Of a stretch of DNA of 64,000 nt, positions 55,380 to 64,000 are shown in pieces. The position numbers were made by a program, and so were the translations under genes. The stretch is from NCBI RefSeq assembly GCF_016741855.1, contig NZ_JAERRH010000014.1:1-64000 (forward strand), read 5' to 3'. The stretch's first letter is position 1. Every line of letters begins with the position of its first letter. This DNA comes from Streptomyces musisoli (GTDB taxonomy: Bacteria; Actinomycetota; Actinomycetes; Streptomycetales; Streptomycetaceae). The notes below the pieces were generated by a model. It was not told where the DNA came from and did not search any database. It worked only from the letters and a program-made list of their open reading frames with translations.

Positions 55380-56237
55380 CTACTGCGGATCCGCCCCCAC
55401 CGCCACCGGCCGGGACGGGTCCGAGGACCACTCGGACCAGGAACCGACGTACAGGGCCGCCGGAATGCCCGCCACCGCCAGCGCGAGGACCTCGTGGGCG
55501 CCGGAGACGCCCGAACCGCAGTACACGCCCACCTCGGCGTCCTCGGACACCCCCAGGGCCTTGAAGCGGTCCCTCAGCTCCGCCGCGGGCAGGAAACGGC
55601 CGTCGGGTCCCACGTTCTCCGTCGTCGGCGCCGACACCGCGCCCGGGATGTGCCCGCCCACCCGGTCGATCGGCTCGACCTCACCGCGGTACCGCTCCCC
55701 CGCGCGGGCGTCGAGCAGCACACCCGTGCGGGCCAGCGCCGCGGCGCCATCCGCGTCCAGCAGGCCGGCCCCGGGCGCCGGTGCGAAGTCGCCCTCGGCC
55801 GGCTCCGGCGTCCGCGCGGACAGCTCGCCCTGCCAGGACGGCAACCCGCCGTCGAGCACCCGCACGTCCGGGTGACCCGTCCAGCGCAGCAGCCACCAGG
55901 CGCGCGCGGCGGCCCAGCCCTGCCCACCGTCGTACACGACGACCGGCCGGCCGGCGGATACACCCGCACGGCGCATCGCGGCACCGAACTCCGCGAGGTC
56001 GGGCAGCGGATGCCGGCCCCGCGCGCCGGGCGCGGAGGCGAGTTCCCGGTCCAGGTCGACGAAGACCGCGCCGGGGATGTGCCCGGCCGCGTACTCGGCG
56101 CGGCCGTCGAAGGCCGGCGCGCCGGCCGCCTTCGCCAGGCTCAACTGCCAGCGCACGTCCAGCACCACGGGCGGACTGCCCGCGGTCAGCTCATGCGCGA
56201 GTTCGGAAGCGGTGATGATGGCTGTCATGGCGTCCAT
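55380..56237 (-). CDS. Thiosulfate/mercaptopyruvate sulfurtransferase (rhodanese)
   Basis: A 285-residue protein with two rhodanese domains. The first has VVLDVRWQLS and GHIPGAVFVDLDRELA. The second is catalytic, with VYCGSGVSGAHEV holding the active Cys. CGSGVS is nearer to mercaptopyruvate sulfurtransferases than to the CRKGV of thiosulfate enzymes. The start may be 56237 or the ATG at 56228. Confidence 0.93.
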   Translation of the reverse strand: MDAMTAIITASELAHELTAGSPPVVLDVRWQLSLAKAAGAPAFDGRAEYAAGHIPGAVFVDLDRELASAPGARGRHPLPDLAEFGAAMRRAGVSAGRPVVVYDGGQGWAAARAWWLLRWTGHPDVRVLDGGLPSWQGELSARTPEPAEGDFAPAPGAGLLDADGAAALARTGVLLDARAGERYRGEVEPIDRVGGHIPGAVSAPTTENVGPDGRFLPAAELRDRFKALGVSEDAEVGVYCGSGVSGAHEVLALAVAGIPAALYVGSWSEWSSDPSRPVAVGADPQ

Positions 56238-56545
56238 CCATACGCCAGGGGTGGCCGCGGCGTCCAGGTCCGGCTACTCTGCTCGGCCGGACAGGCTCGA
56301 TCACGAGGCGTACGGGATCGAGCACGGGCTGTACAGCCGACGGAGACCCGTCGGCCATCGTCAGGAAGCGGCGAAAGCCGGCAGATCGGGCATCCTCTCG
56401 GAGGTATCGCCGAGCGGCGCGGTACGGCCCCCGGCACCGTGGAGGATGCGGCGCCGGCACGGGCGTACGCGCCGGCGGCGTGGACACCCCTTCCGGGGAG
56501 CGGAAGCGACACGGCCACCGCGAGGGGCCGGGGAGAGAGTGATCG
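56238..56545. promoter_or_regulatory. Divergent intergenic region
   Basis: About 310 bp between the rhodanese and VOC genes. It must carry both promoters. I see no gene or clear motif in it. Confidence 0.4.
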
Positions 56546-57337
56546 ATGACCGAGGCACGGGAGTCGGCCGGTCCGCACGCACGGCGCGTGCCCGGCACAC
56601 CCTGCTGGGTGAGCCTGATGGTGCACGGGCTGGACGCCACCGAGGAGTTCTACGGTGAGCTGTTCGGCTGGGAGTTCCGGCCCGGCCCGCAGCAGCTCGG
56701 CCCGTACGTGCGGGCGCTGCTGGACGGGCGGGAGGTGGCGGGCATGGGCCACCTGCCGCCGGACCACCGGCTGCCGGTCGCCTGGACGCCGTATCTCGCC
56801 TCGGACGACGTGGACCAGACCGCCGACACGGTCCGGCTGTGCGGCGGCACGGTGGCCGTCGGCCCGCTGGACGCCGCCGAGGCCGGGCGGATGGCGATCG
56901 CCGCCGACCCCTCCGGGGCGGTGTTCGGGATCTGGCAGGGCGCCGCTCATCTCGGCACGGCGATCAGCGGTGTGCCCGGCACCCCCGTCTGGAACGAACT
57001 GGTCACCTTCGAGACGGAGAGCGTCGCCAAGTTCTACACGAGCGTGTTCGGTTACGAGGAGGAGCCGGTGGTCTCCGCCGGCTTCGACTATCTGACCCTG
57101 TGCCTGGGCGGCCGTCCGGTGGCCGGGCTGCACGGCATGGGCCAGGGTCTGCCCCGTGACCGGGGGCCGCACTGGCAGACGTACTTCGAGGTCGCCGACA
57201 TCGGCGAAACGCTGCGGCAGGTCACCGGCCTGGGCGGCCGGGTCCTCAGGCCGGCCCACGACAGCCCGCACGGGCGGGTGGCGACGGTGGTGGACCCGGA
57301 GGGCGCCGAACTGTCGGTCGTGCAGAAACCGCGCTGA
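56546..57337 (+). CDS. Two-domain VOC (glyoxalase-like) protein
   Basis: A 263-residue protein with two vicinal-oxygen-chelate domains. Each shows the W-x-E/L and FYGELFGWEF or FYTSVFGYEE pattern, and each ends like DPSGAVFGIWQ or DPEGAELSVVQK. Such proteins bind small molecules or act as dioxygenases or resistance proteins. Metal ligands are not clearly complete, so it may be a binding protein. An gggagag sequence precedes the ATG. Confidence 0.9.
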   Translation: MTEARESAGPHARRVPGTPCWVSLMVHGLDATEEFYGELFGWEFRPGPQQLGPYVRALLDGREVAGMGHLPPDHRLPVAWTPYLASDDVDQTADTVRLCGGTVAVGPLDAAEAGRMAIAADPSGAVFGIWQGAAHLGTAISGVPGTPVWNELVTFETESVAKFYTSVFGYEEEPVVSAGFDYLTLCLGGRPVAGLHGMGQGLPRDRGPHWQTYFEVADIGETLRQVTGLGGRVLRPAHDSPHGRVATVVDPEGAELSVVQKPR

Positions 57338-57342
57338 GGCCC

Positions 57343-57993
57343 TCAGGAGGACGGCACGGGCAGCACGTCCGGGGACAGGGCCGCCGCGCGGGCCGCCGCG
57401 GCGGTCATCCGGCGCCGGTGGTGGCGGCGGCACAGCACCTCGTAGCCGACCTCGTCGGCGGACTGGTTGACGTCGCCGACGACGACCTGGGCGCCCTCGA
57501 CCACCATCTCGCCGCCTATCGTGCGGGCGTTGTGCGTGGCGCGGGCGCCGCACCAGCACAGCGCCTCCACCTGGAGCACCTCGATCCGGTCGGCCAGTTC
57601 CACCAGCCGCTGGGAGCCGGGGAAGAGCTTGGAGCGGAAGTCGGTGGTGATGCCGAAGGCGAACACGTCCAGGCCGAGATCGTCCACCACGCGCGCGAGC
57701 TGGTCGATCTGCTCGGGTGCGAGGAACTGTGCCTCGTCCGCGATCACATAGTCGGCCCTGCGGCCCTGCGAGAGATGGTCCACCAGGTAGGCGTACAGGT
57801 CCTGGCCGTCCTCGACCTCCACCGCGTCGGTGACCAGGCCGAGGCGGGAGGACAGCTTGCCCTCACCGGCGCGGTCGTCGCGGGTGAAGATCATGCCGAC
57901 CAGGCCGCGCGCGGAGCGGTTGTGCTCGATCTGCAGAGCCAGCGTCGACTTCCCGCAGTCCATCGTTCCGGAGAAGAACACCAGCTCGGGCAT
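57343..57993 (-). CDS. tdk: Thymidine kinase
   Basis: A 216-residue type II thymidine kinase. It has P-loop FFSGTMDCGKSTLALQ, the Walker B-like VIADEAQFLAPEQIDQL with the catalytic Glu, and a zinc-binding region with ALCWCGARATHNAR and VLCRRHH. It salvages thymidine to dTMP. The ATG at 57993 removes a 20-codon non-conserved extension. It converges with the VOC gene, 5 bp apart. Confidence 0.95.
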   Translation of the reverse strand: MPELVFFSGTMDCGKSTLALQIEHNRSARGLVGMIFTRDDRAGEGKLSSRLGLVTDAVEVEDGQDLYAYLVDHLSQGRRADYVIADEAQFLAPEQIDQLARVVDDLGLDVFAFGITTDFRSKLFPGSQRLVELADRIEVLQVEALCWCGARATHNARTIGGEMVVEGAQVVVGDVNQSADEVGYEVLCRRHHRRRMTAAAARAAALSPDVLPVPSS

Positions 57994-58061
57994 GAGGGGT
58001 TGAGCACCTTTCGGCAGGTCGTCGGGGTCGTGTGCGGGGCCGCGCGGGGACACGGGGCGTG

Positions 58062-59252
58062 TCAGGAGCGTACTTCGAGGAGCGGCACGAGCTGTTCCGC
58101 CGGGGTCATCGAGCCGTGGTTGCCGACCAGTGCGGACTCCTTCGGCTCGCGCTCGGAGGCGATCAGCAGGACGTCGTCGTGCGCGGCGGCGACCACGTCA
58201 CCGATCCGCTGGTACACGCGCTCGTCCACGCTCGGCCCGAACCAGCCGGCCGCGACCGCCTCGTCCCGCGAAGCAACCCAGAACTGCTCGCCCAGCACCT
58301 CGCGCCAGCAGGTCAGGACGTCGTTCCCGGCGCCGGGCACCGCGTACACGTGCCGGGCCCGGCCCTCGCCGCCCAGCAGGGCGACGCCGGCCCGCAGCTC
58401 CCAGTCCTCGTCGAAGTCGATGCGATGCTGCTCGTCGAACGGCACGTCGACCATGCCGTGGTCGGCGGTGACGTAGAGGGCACTGCGCGGCGGCAGCTGC
58501 TCGGCCAGCCGCTGGGCGAGCCGGTCGACGTACATGAGCTGGCCGCGCCAGGTGTCGGAGGCGACGCCGTAACGATGTCCGGAGCCGTCCAGCTCGGCGT
58601 AGTACGTGTACACCAGCGAGCGGTCCCCGGCGGCCAGTTGCTCGGCCGCGAGGTCCATGCGCTCCTCGCCGGTGAGCCGCCCGACGAAGGTGCCGCCGCT
58701 CAGCGCGACCTTCGTGAGCGGGGTGTGCTGGAAGGCGGGCGAGGACACCTGGGCGGCGTGCACGCCGGCCTTGTGGGCCAGCTGGAAGACGGTGGGGTAC
58801 GGCTGCCAGGGACGCGGTTCCGTGTACGGCTGCCAGCGGAGCTGGTTCATCAGCTCGCCGGTGGCCGGGTTGCGCACGGTGTACCCGGGCAGGCCGTGGG
58901 CGCCCGGCGGCAGGCCGGTGCCGACGGAGGCGAGGGAGGTCGCCGTGGTCGCCGGGTAGCCGGCGGTCAGCGGGCGGCCGGTACCGCCGCGCGAGCTGCC
59001 GAGCAGGGAGGTCAGGAACGGAGCCTCGTCCGGGTGCGCCCTGAGCTGTTCCCAGCCGAGGCCGTCGACCAGGAAGACACAGACCCGGTCGGCGGCGGTC
59101 AGTTCCTCGATCGTGGCGGTCAGACCGGGAACGCCCATGCCGGCGGCCAGGGTGGGCAGCAGGTCGGCCAGGGAGCCGGTGCCGTACTCGGGCAGCGGCG
59201 CGGTGTCGAGGGCGAGGGGTTCCGGGTGGTCCCAGGCGGAGAGCTGGGACAT
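58062..59252 (-). CDS. Alkaline phosphatase superfamily phosphodiesterase
   Basis: A 396-residue protein. It has VCVFLVDGLGWEQLR with the first metal Asp, the nucleophile Thr in YPATTATSLASVGTGL, and YVTADHGMVDV and GNHGSMTP with the second set of metal ligands. This is the nucleotide pyrophosphatase/phosphodiesterase group. No signal peptide is seen, so it is probably cytoplasmic. Its ATG shares one base with the stop codon of the DUF5998 gene upstream (TGATG). Confidence 0.93.
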   Translation of the reverse strand: MSQLSAWDHPEPLALDTAPLPEYGTGSLADLLPTLAAGMGVPGLTATIEELTAADRVCVFLVDGLGWEQLRAHPDEAPFLTSLLGSSRGGTGRPLTAGYPATTATSLASVGTGLPPGAHGLPGYTVRNPATGELMNQLRWQPYTEPRPWQPYPTVFQLAHKAGVHAAQVSSPAFQHTPLTKVALSGGTFVGRLTGEERMDLAAEQLAAGDRSLVYTYYAELDGSGHRYGVASDTWRGQLMYVDRLAQRLAEQLPPRSALYVTADHGMVDVPFDEQHRIDFDEDWELRAGVALLGGEGRARHVYAVPGAGNDVLTCWREVLGEQFWVASRDEAVAAGWFGPSVDERVYQRIGDVVAAAHDDVLLIASEREPKESALVGNHGSMTPAEQLVPLLEVRS

Positions 59253-59839
59253 CAGCGCGTGAGGTCCGCGGTCGCCTCCGAGATGGCCTGTGCGAAGACG
59301 AGCGCCTGGCGCACCGTCTCCGGGCCGTCCCCCGCCTCGCTGACGCGCAGGCTGAGGTCGTCCGCCGTGGAGCTGCCCGTGTAGCCGTGGTCGGCGTCGC
59401 AGTTGGGGTCGCCGCAGGCGGCGGGCTCCAGGTCGATGCGGTTGACCGCACCCCAGCCGATGGTCAGCACGACCTCGCGGGGCAGCGTGCCCGGCTTGTA
59501 CTGCTCCGGGTTCGCGACCACCCGGCTGACCACGACCGAGGAGATCCGGTCGAGCTTCACGGACTCGGTGGAGGTGGTGGCGTACGGCGTCGGGGAGGTG
59601 CTGTCGGCGGCCTGCTCGTCGGTGTGGCTGACGATGAAGCGGTTGCCGGTGAGGACCAGCACGGTGACGTGCCGGCGCACCTCGTTCTGGTCGAACGTCG
59701 TCTCCTGGTGGACCAGGAACGACCGCATGGGCTCGCCGCCCACAGCGGCCTCCACCGCCTCGGCCACGAGGGCCGGGTAGTAGCCGCTGCGCTCGATCGC
59801 CGCGCGCAGCCCCTGGGTCGTCGTACTGGTCTTGGCCAT
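59252..59839 (-). CDS. DUF5998 family protein
   Basis: A 195-residue protein of the actinobacterial DUF5998 family. Conserved-looking parts are SGYYPALVAEAVEAAVGGE, FLVHQETTFDQNEVRRHVTV and LTIGWGAVNRIDLEPAACGDP with a CxxxxC pair that could bind metal. The function is unknown. The start is the ATG at 59839, or possibly the ATG at 59848. Confidence 0.88.
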   Translation of the reverse strand: MAKTSTTTQGLRAAIERSGYYPALVAEAVEAAVGGEPMRSFLVHQETTFDQNEVRRHVTVLVLTGNRFIVSHTDEQAADSTSPTPYATTSTESVKLDRISSVVVSRVVANPEQYKPGTLPREVVLTIGWGAVNRIDLEPAACGDPNCDADHGYTGSSTADDLSLRVSEAGDGPETVRQALVFAQAISEATADLTR

Positions 59840-59849
59840 GGCGTCCATC

Positions 59850-60261
59850 CTAATCCGTGGGCAAGGGCGGTCCGGGCCAGTCACGGGGACCGGGGACGGC
59901 CTGTGCACCAGCGCGCGGGTGCCCGGGGACGAACCCGGGCCGGATCTCCGGATCCTCCGCGGCGGTCAGGCAGGAGACCGGCTCCGGTCCGCCGCCGTCC
60001 GCTTCGAACGCGACCACGGGGATGGTGTTTCGCCCAGGGTGCGCCGCGGCCGTGCCGTCTCCTCGACGGTGGGCTCGCGGAAGCGGGGCTCCTGGAAGGC
60101 GGCGGGGCACGAGACGAAGCCGGTGTCGGTGAAGACGACCTCCAGGCCGTGGTGGTACGTGAGGTGGTGTGCCGCGGCCGGCCGCAGCCGCCCGGCGTCC
60201 TGGGCGATCACTTTCCAGGCCCACAGTTGCCCTCGGGCAGCCGGCGTCCCGCGATCTCCAT
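59850..60261 (-). pseudogene. Frameshifted hypothetical gene
   Basis: An ATG at 60261 with a strong ggagggggg site opens MEIAGRRLPEG, but that frame hits a stop after 17 codons. One frame over, the protein continues as LWAWKVIAQDAGRLRP up to TLGET, and after a second shift as IPVVAFEADGGGPEP to a stop at 59850. All three pieces have strong coding bias and join naturally, so one gene has two frameshifts. The first could be a lost G in a run of G. Sequencing error is possible. I do not recognise the family. Confidence 0.65.
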
Positions 60262-60280
60262 GCCGTCCCCCCTCCCCCGC

Positions 60281-63217
60281 TCAGTAGGCCGGCATCGTGC
60301 GCGGGCCCAGGTCGTCCCGGGCCGGCGGGGGCGCGAGCCGTACGGTGGCGCCGAGGACGCTCGTGCCGTGCGGGGCGACGACCACCGGCTCCAGGGTGAC
60401 CGCGACCACCTCGGGGTGGTCGTCGACCAGCCGGGACACCCGCAGCAGCAGTTCCTCCAGCGCGGGGGTGTCGACGGGTGTGGAGCCGCGCCAGCCGAAC
60501 AGCAGCGGTGCGGTGCGGATCGACCGCACCAGCGAGGTCGCGTCCCGGTCGGTGACGGGGACCAGCCGGTGCGCCATGTCCCCGAGCAGCTGTGAGGCGG
60601 CGCCGGCCAGCCCGAAGGACAGCACGGCCCCGGCCGCCGGGTCGATCACCGCGCGGACCACGGTGTCGACGCCCCTGGGTGCCATCGCCTGCACCACCGG
60701 CCGCAGCTCCTCCGGCCGCCCGAACAGCTCGGTCAGCTCGGCGTACGCCCGCAGCAACTGCTCCTCGTCCGCGAGGTCCAGGCGTACGCCGCCGAGGTCG
60801 GCGCGGTGCCTGAGGTGCGGGGCGGTGGCCTTGAGGGCCACCGGGTAGCCGAGCGCGCGGGCGGCCTCGGCGGCGCCGGACGGGGTGGGCGCGGGGAAGG
60901 CGCGGCGGACGGGGATGCCGTACTTCCCGAGCAGCTCGCAGGTCTCGGCGGCGGAGATGGTGAGCCCTTCCCCGCGCTCCAGCAGCCCCTGGATCAGCCG
61001 GGCGGCCCCCCTCTCGTCGATGTCGTCGTACTCCGGCACCTTGCCCGGGTCGGCCGCCTCCCGCCGCCACTGCGCGTACCTCACGGCTTCGGAGAGCGCG
61101 CGGACGGCACGCTCGGCGGCGGGGTAGGCGGGGATGAGACGCGTGCCCTCCGGAGGACTGGGCACCACGCCCGGAGCCGCGCCCGGCGGCTCCGGCACCA
61201 CACCCGGCGGCCGCCCCGGCACCCCGGCCGGCGGCCGCCCGGGCACCGTGCCGGACTGTCGCTGCGCGGGGCAGCGGGTGTCCTCCCGGCCCGGCGGGGC
61301 GGGGGCGCCGCCCTCGGTGCCGGGTGCCTTGTCGGCGGCCCGGGGCGCGGTACTGGCCGCGGCCGACAACGCCTCCGCCAGTCCCCCCAGCTCCACGTGC
61401 ACCACCAGCACCGGCTTCCCCGGCACCGCGGCCGCCGCCGACCGCAGCGCCTCGGCCAGCTCCGCGTCCCCGGGCGACGCCTCCCCGATCGCGGGGATCG
61501 CCGTGACGACGACGGCGTCGTTCGTGCCGTCGGCCAGCGCGGCGGCGAGCGCCCGGTGGAAGTCCTCCGCCGTCGCCCCGGTCGTCAGGTCCACCGGCCG
61601 CGCCGGCCGGAGCCCCTCGGCAACACACCGGTCGTAGGTCAGCACGCCGAGCGACTCCGAGTTGCCGAGGATGGCGACGCGCGGCCCGGCGGGCAGCGGC
61701 TGCCGGGCGAGCAGCAGCCCGGCGTCCACCAGTTCGGTGATCGTGTCGACCCGGATCACGCCGGCCTGCCGGAGCAGCGCGGAGACGGTCGCGTACGGCA
61801 GCCGGGTGGCGCGTACCGTGTGCCCCTGCGGCGCCGTTCCCGTGCCCTGCACCACCACCAGCGGCTTCGCCGCCGCGGTCCGCCGGGCGAGGCGGGTGAA
61901 CTTGCGGGGGTTGCCGATGGACTCCAGGTACATGAGGGCGACATCGGTCTCGGGGTCGTCGTACCAGTACTGGAGGACGTCGTTGCCCGAGACGTCGGCT
62001 CGGTTGCCGGCCGACACGAAGGTGGACACGCCGGTGACGCCCGTCACCCCGCCGCCGCGCCGGTGCAGCCGGGACAGCAGGGCGATGCCGATGGCACCGG
62101 ACTGGGCGAACAGCCCGATGCGGCCGGGGCGTGGCATCTCGGGGGCGAGGGAGGCGTTCAGCCGGACGTCGGGGGCGGTGTTGACGATTCCGAAGGCGTT
62201 CGGGCCGATGGTCCGCATGCCGTACGCGCGTGCGGCCCGGACGAGGGCCCGCTGCCGTTCGCGCCCCTCGGGACCGCTCTCGGCGTATCCGGCGGAGAGC
62301 ACGACCAGCCCCTGGACGCCGTGTTCGCCGCACTCGGCGACCACGGCGGGCACGTGCTCGGCCGGTACGGCGACGACGGCGAGGTCCACGTGCCCGTCGA
62401 TGTCCCGCACCGAGCGGTACGCGGGCACCCCGTCGACCTCCTCGAGGTCCTTAGGGAAGGCCTTGTTCACGGCGTGCAGCCGGCCCGGGTAGCCGGCGTC
62501 GCGGATGTTGCCGAGGACGCTGCGGCCGACGCCGCCGGGAGCGCGGCCGACGCCGACGACCGCGACGGAGCCGGGCGCGAGGAGCCGCCGTACCGAGCGG
62601 GCCTCGGCGCGCTGCTCCCGGGCGCGCTGCACGGCGAGGGAGCGGTCGGTGGGTTCGAGGCCGAACTCCAGGCGCACGACGCCGTCCTCGAAGCTGCGCT
62701 TCTGGGTGTAGCCGGCGTCCGTGAACACCTTGATCATCTTGTTGTTGGCGGGCAGCACCTCGGCGGCGAAGCGGCGGATGCCGCGCTCGCGCGCGACGGC
62801 GGCGATGTGCTCCAGCAGGGCGGAGGCGACACCGCGGCCCTGATGGGCGTCCTGCACCAGGAAGGCGACCTCGGCCTCGTCGGCGGGCGCGGAGGCGGGC
62901 ATTCCGTCGGTGCCGATGCGGTCGTAGCGTACGGTGGCGATGAACTCGCCGCCGACGGTGGCGGCGAGCCCCACCCGGTCCACGAAGTCGTGGTGCGTGA
63001 AGCGGTGGACGTCCTTGGCGGAGAGCCGTGGGTACGGCGCGAAGAAGCGGTAGTACTTCGACTCGTCCGAGACCTGCTCGTAGAAACTGACCAGGCGGTC
63101 GGCGTCATCGACGGTGATGGGCCTGATGCGTGCGGTGCCGCCGTCGCGCAGCACCACGTCCGCCTCCCAGTGGGCGGGGTAGTGGTGCCGGTCCTGCCGG
63201 TCCGCCGAGGTCTGCAT
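60281..63217 (-). CDS. GNAT acetyltransferase fused to NDP-forming acyl-CoA synthetase
   Basis: A 978-residue protein. The first 190 residues are a GNAT domain (VRDAHQGRGVASALLEH-type acetyl-CoA loop, here VQDAHQGRGVASALLEHI). Next comes an acyl-CoA synthetase (ADP/NDP-forming) CoA-binding and ligase part with IGLFAQSGAIGIALL and a swivel His region. A proline-rich linker of about 60 residues and an ATP-grasp domain with the ADLGGVRLDL region follow. It resembles Pat-type bifunctional lysine acetyltransferases, which regulate acyl-CoA synthetases. The ATG at 63217 is preferred over 63706. The long linker inserted between domains varies between species. Confidence 0.9.
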   Translation of the reverse strand: MQTSADRQDRHHYPAHWEADVVLRDGGTARIRPITVDDADRLVSFYEQVSDESKYYRFFAPYPRLSAKDVHRFTHHDFVDRVGLAATVGGEFIATVRYDRIGTDGMPASAPADEAEVAFLVQDAHQGRGVASALLEHIAAVARERGIRRFAAEVLPANNKMIKVFTDAGYTQKRSFEDGVVRLEFGLEPTDRSLAVQRAREQRAEARSVRRLLAPGSVAVVGVGRAPGGVGRSVLGNIRDAGYPGRLHAVNKAFPKDLEEVDGVPAYRSVRDIDGHVDLAVVAVPAEHVPAVVAECGEHGVQGLVVLSAGYAESGPEGRERQRALVRAARAYGMRTIGPNAFGIVNTAPDVRLNASLAPEMPRPGRIGLFAQSGAIGIALLSRLHRRGGGVTGVTGVSTFVSAGNRADVSGNDVLQYWYDDPETDVALMYLESIGNPRKFTRLARRTAAAKPLVVVQGTGTAPQGHTVRATRLPYATVSALLRQAGVIRVDTITELVDAGLLLARQPLPAGPRVAILGNSESLGVLTYDRCVAEGLRPARPVDLTTGATAEDFHRALAAALADGTNDAVVVTAIPAIGEASPGDAELAEALRSAAAAVPGKPVLVVHVELGGLAEALSAAASTAPRAADKAPGTEGGAPAPPGREDTRCPAQRQSGTVPGRPPAGVPGRPPGVVPEPPGAAPGVVPSPPEGTRLIPAYPAAERAVRALSEAVRYAQWRREAADPGKVPEYDDIDERGAARLIQGLLERGEGLTISAAETCELLGKYGIPVRRAFPAPTPSGAAEAARALGYPVALKATAPHLRHRADLGGVRLDLADEEQLLRAYAELTELFGRPEELRPVVQAMAPRGVDTVVRAVIDPAAGAVLSFGLAGAASQLLGDMAHRLVPVTDRDATSLVRSIRTAPLLFGWRGSTPVDTPALEELLLRVSRLVDDHPEVVAVTLEPVVVAPHGTSVLGATVRLAPPPARDDLGPRTMPAY

Positions 63218-63394
63218 GGCCCCCAGAGTACGGCTCGCGTACGACAACGGCGCGAGGCAGTCTGTGGGGGACGGAGAGCCGGACCGAGGCCGCGGTCCGG
63301 CGCCGCACCGGGCGGGACGGAGGTCCCTCCCGGGCATGCTCCACGATGTGGGAAACTGGTCTAGACAACCCTGAGCACTGAAGGGCAGCAACAC

Positions 63395-63676
63395 ATGGCT
63401 GAGCGCCGCGTCAACGTCGGCTGGGCCGAGGGTCTCCACGCCCGCCCCGCCTCCATCTTCGTCCGAGCCGCCACGGCCACAGGCGTCCCGGTGACGATCG
63501 CCAAGGCCGGGGGCAACCCCGTCAACGCGGCCTCCATGCTGGCCGTCCTGGGTCTGGGCGCCCAGGGTGGCGAGGAGATCGTCCTCGCCTCCGACGCCGA
63601 GGGCGCGGACGCCGCCCTCGACCGTCTGGCCAGGCTGGTCTCCGAGGGCCTGGAAGAGCTGCCCGAGACCGTCTGA
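63395..63676 (+). CDS. ptsH: Phosphocarrier protein HPr
   Basis: A 93-residue HPr. The phosphorylated His15 is in AEGLHARPAS, and a serine at 47 lies in VNAASMLAVL near the usual Ser46 site. HPr carries phosphate from Enzyme I to EIIA in sugar uptake. The ATG at 63395 has gggca upstream. It is a single gene. Confidence 0.97.
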   Translation: MAERRVNVGWAEGLHARPASIFVRAATATGVPVTIAKAGGNPVNAASMLAVLGLGAQGGEEIVLASDAEGADAALDRLARLVSEGLEELPETV

Positions 63677-63867
63677 GCAGTACCCGGGGAGCCGCGCCGT
63701 CCGCACCGGACGGCGCGGCTTCCGCGTTTTCCCGGCCGGCCGAATTCACCGCGGGCACCCGCCGCTCGAAAACTGCCGGAATTCAGGATTCACGGCACGA
63801 GAAAGCAGCGGAAAAGCGCCCCGAACGCGCTCCGCCGAATAACTCTTCTTTGTATACGGTGCCCTTG

Positions 63868-64000
63868 TTAATACCGCGGGCCGGACGTGTTTACGGCGTG
63901 TTGCGAAGTCCTCACACGGTTCGCGGCACCGGTGAAGCGCAGCCGGTGCGCCCCCGTCGCACGCTCGGCGTGCAGCGCCGTGAGCGCCCGCGCGCGTTCG
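63868..64000 (-). CDS. Partial gene entering from the right edge
   Basis: The last 43 codons of a minus-strand frame with strong G/C third positions, reading ERARALTALHAERATG and ending SGPRY at a TAA. No domain is recognisable. The start lies beyond the window. Confidence 0.55.
   Translation of the reverse strand, partial: ERARALTALHAERATGAHRLRFTGAANRVRTSQHAVNTSGPRY

Overview
The base composition (very GC-rich, strong G/C third codon positions, GTG/TTG starts), the gene content (CutRS, SepH, DUF3710, DUF4193, DUF5998, a thymidine kinase, HPr) and the gene order point to a Streptomyces chromosome. As I recall the S. coelicolor map, the right-hand part follows the same order as ptsH, cutRS, dut and kdpDE there, where the undecylprodigiosin (red) cluster lies just beyond kdpDE. 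This window also has accessory biosynthetic genes beyond that point, so it may be the same insertion hotspot.

Layout. (1) 1-5478, minus strand: the 5' end of a modular type I polyketide synthase that starts with a KSQ-AT-ACP loading module, preceded by an acyl-CoA oxidase-like gene. (2) 5.7-10.5 kb: a broken lpd fragment, an intact dihydrolipoamide dehydrogenase, a winged-helix regulator with clustered cysteines, and an operon of two small membrane proteins with a GTP cyclohydrolase I. (3) 10.5-13 kb: a 19-bp tandem repeat and two overlapping HEAT-repeat genes, one fused to a MerR domain. (4) 13.1-25.1 kb: a compact RiPP-type gene cluster that matches no class I recognise. A 22-codon lasso-leader-like peptide is followed by a glutamine-dependent asparagine synthetase homologue, a nucleotidyltransferase, a PqqD-like recognition protein, a 46-aa mersacidin-type leader with no core, a full-length LanM, a quinolinate phosphoribosyltransferase, an unrecognised protein and a thymidylate-kinase-like protein. 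An MFS exporter and an AurF-type di-iron oxygenase are divergent. (5) 25.1-30.7 kb: a scarred junction with fossil gene fragments, RNase J, a small MerR regulator and a broken IS30-type transposase. (6) 30.7-64 kb: conserved core genes.

How the genes may work together. Part 4 pairs lasso-type parts (leader, cyclase/amidotransferase homologue, recognition protein) with lanthipeptide parts (leader, LanM), but both small peptides stop where a core should begin and no B2-type leader peptidase is seen. NadC, nucleotidyltransferase, amidotransferase and nucleotide-kinase homologues together resemble the reaction types of NAD synthesis. This cluster is the best candidate for an undescribed system. 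In the core part, an APC permease, two TrkA-type proteins and KdpDE suggest a potassium-related neighbourhood. CutRS, ferrochelatase with an upstream-facing iron-box-like site, SepH, a phosphodiesterase-like protein, a protein acetyltransferase/acyl-CoA synthetase fusion and HPr follow.
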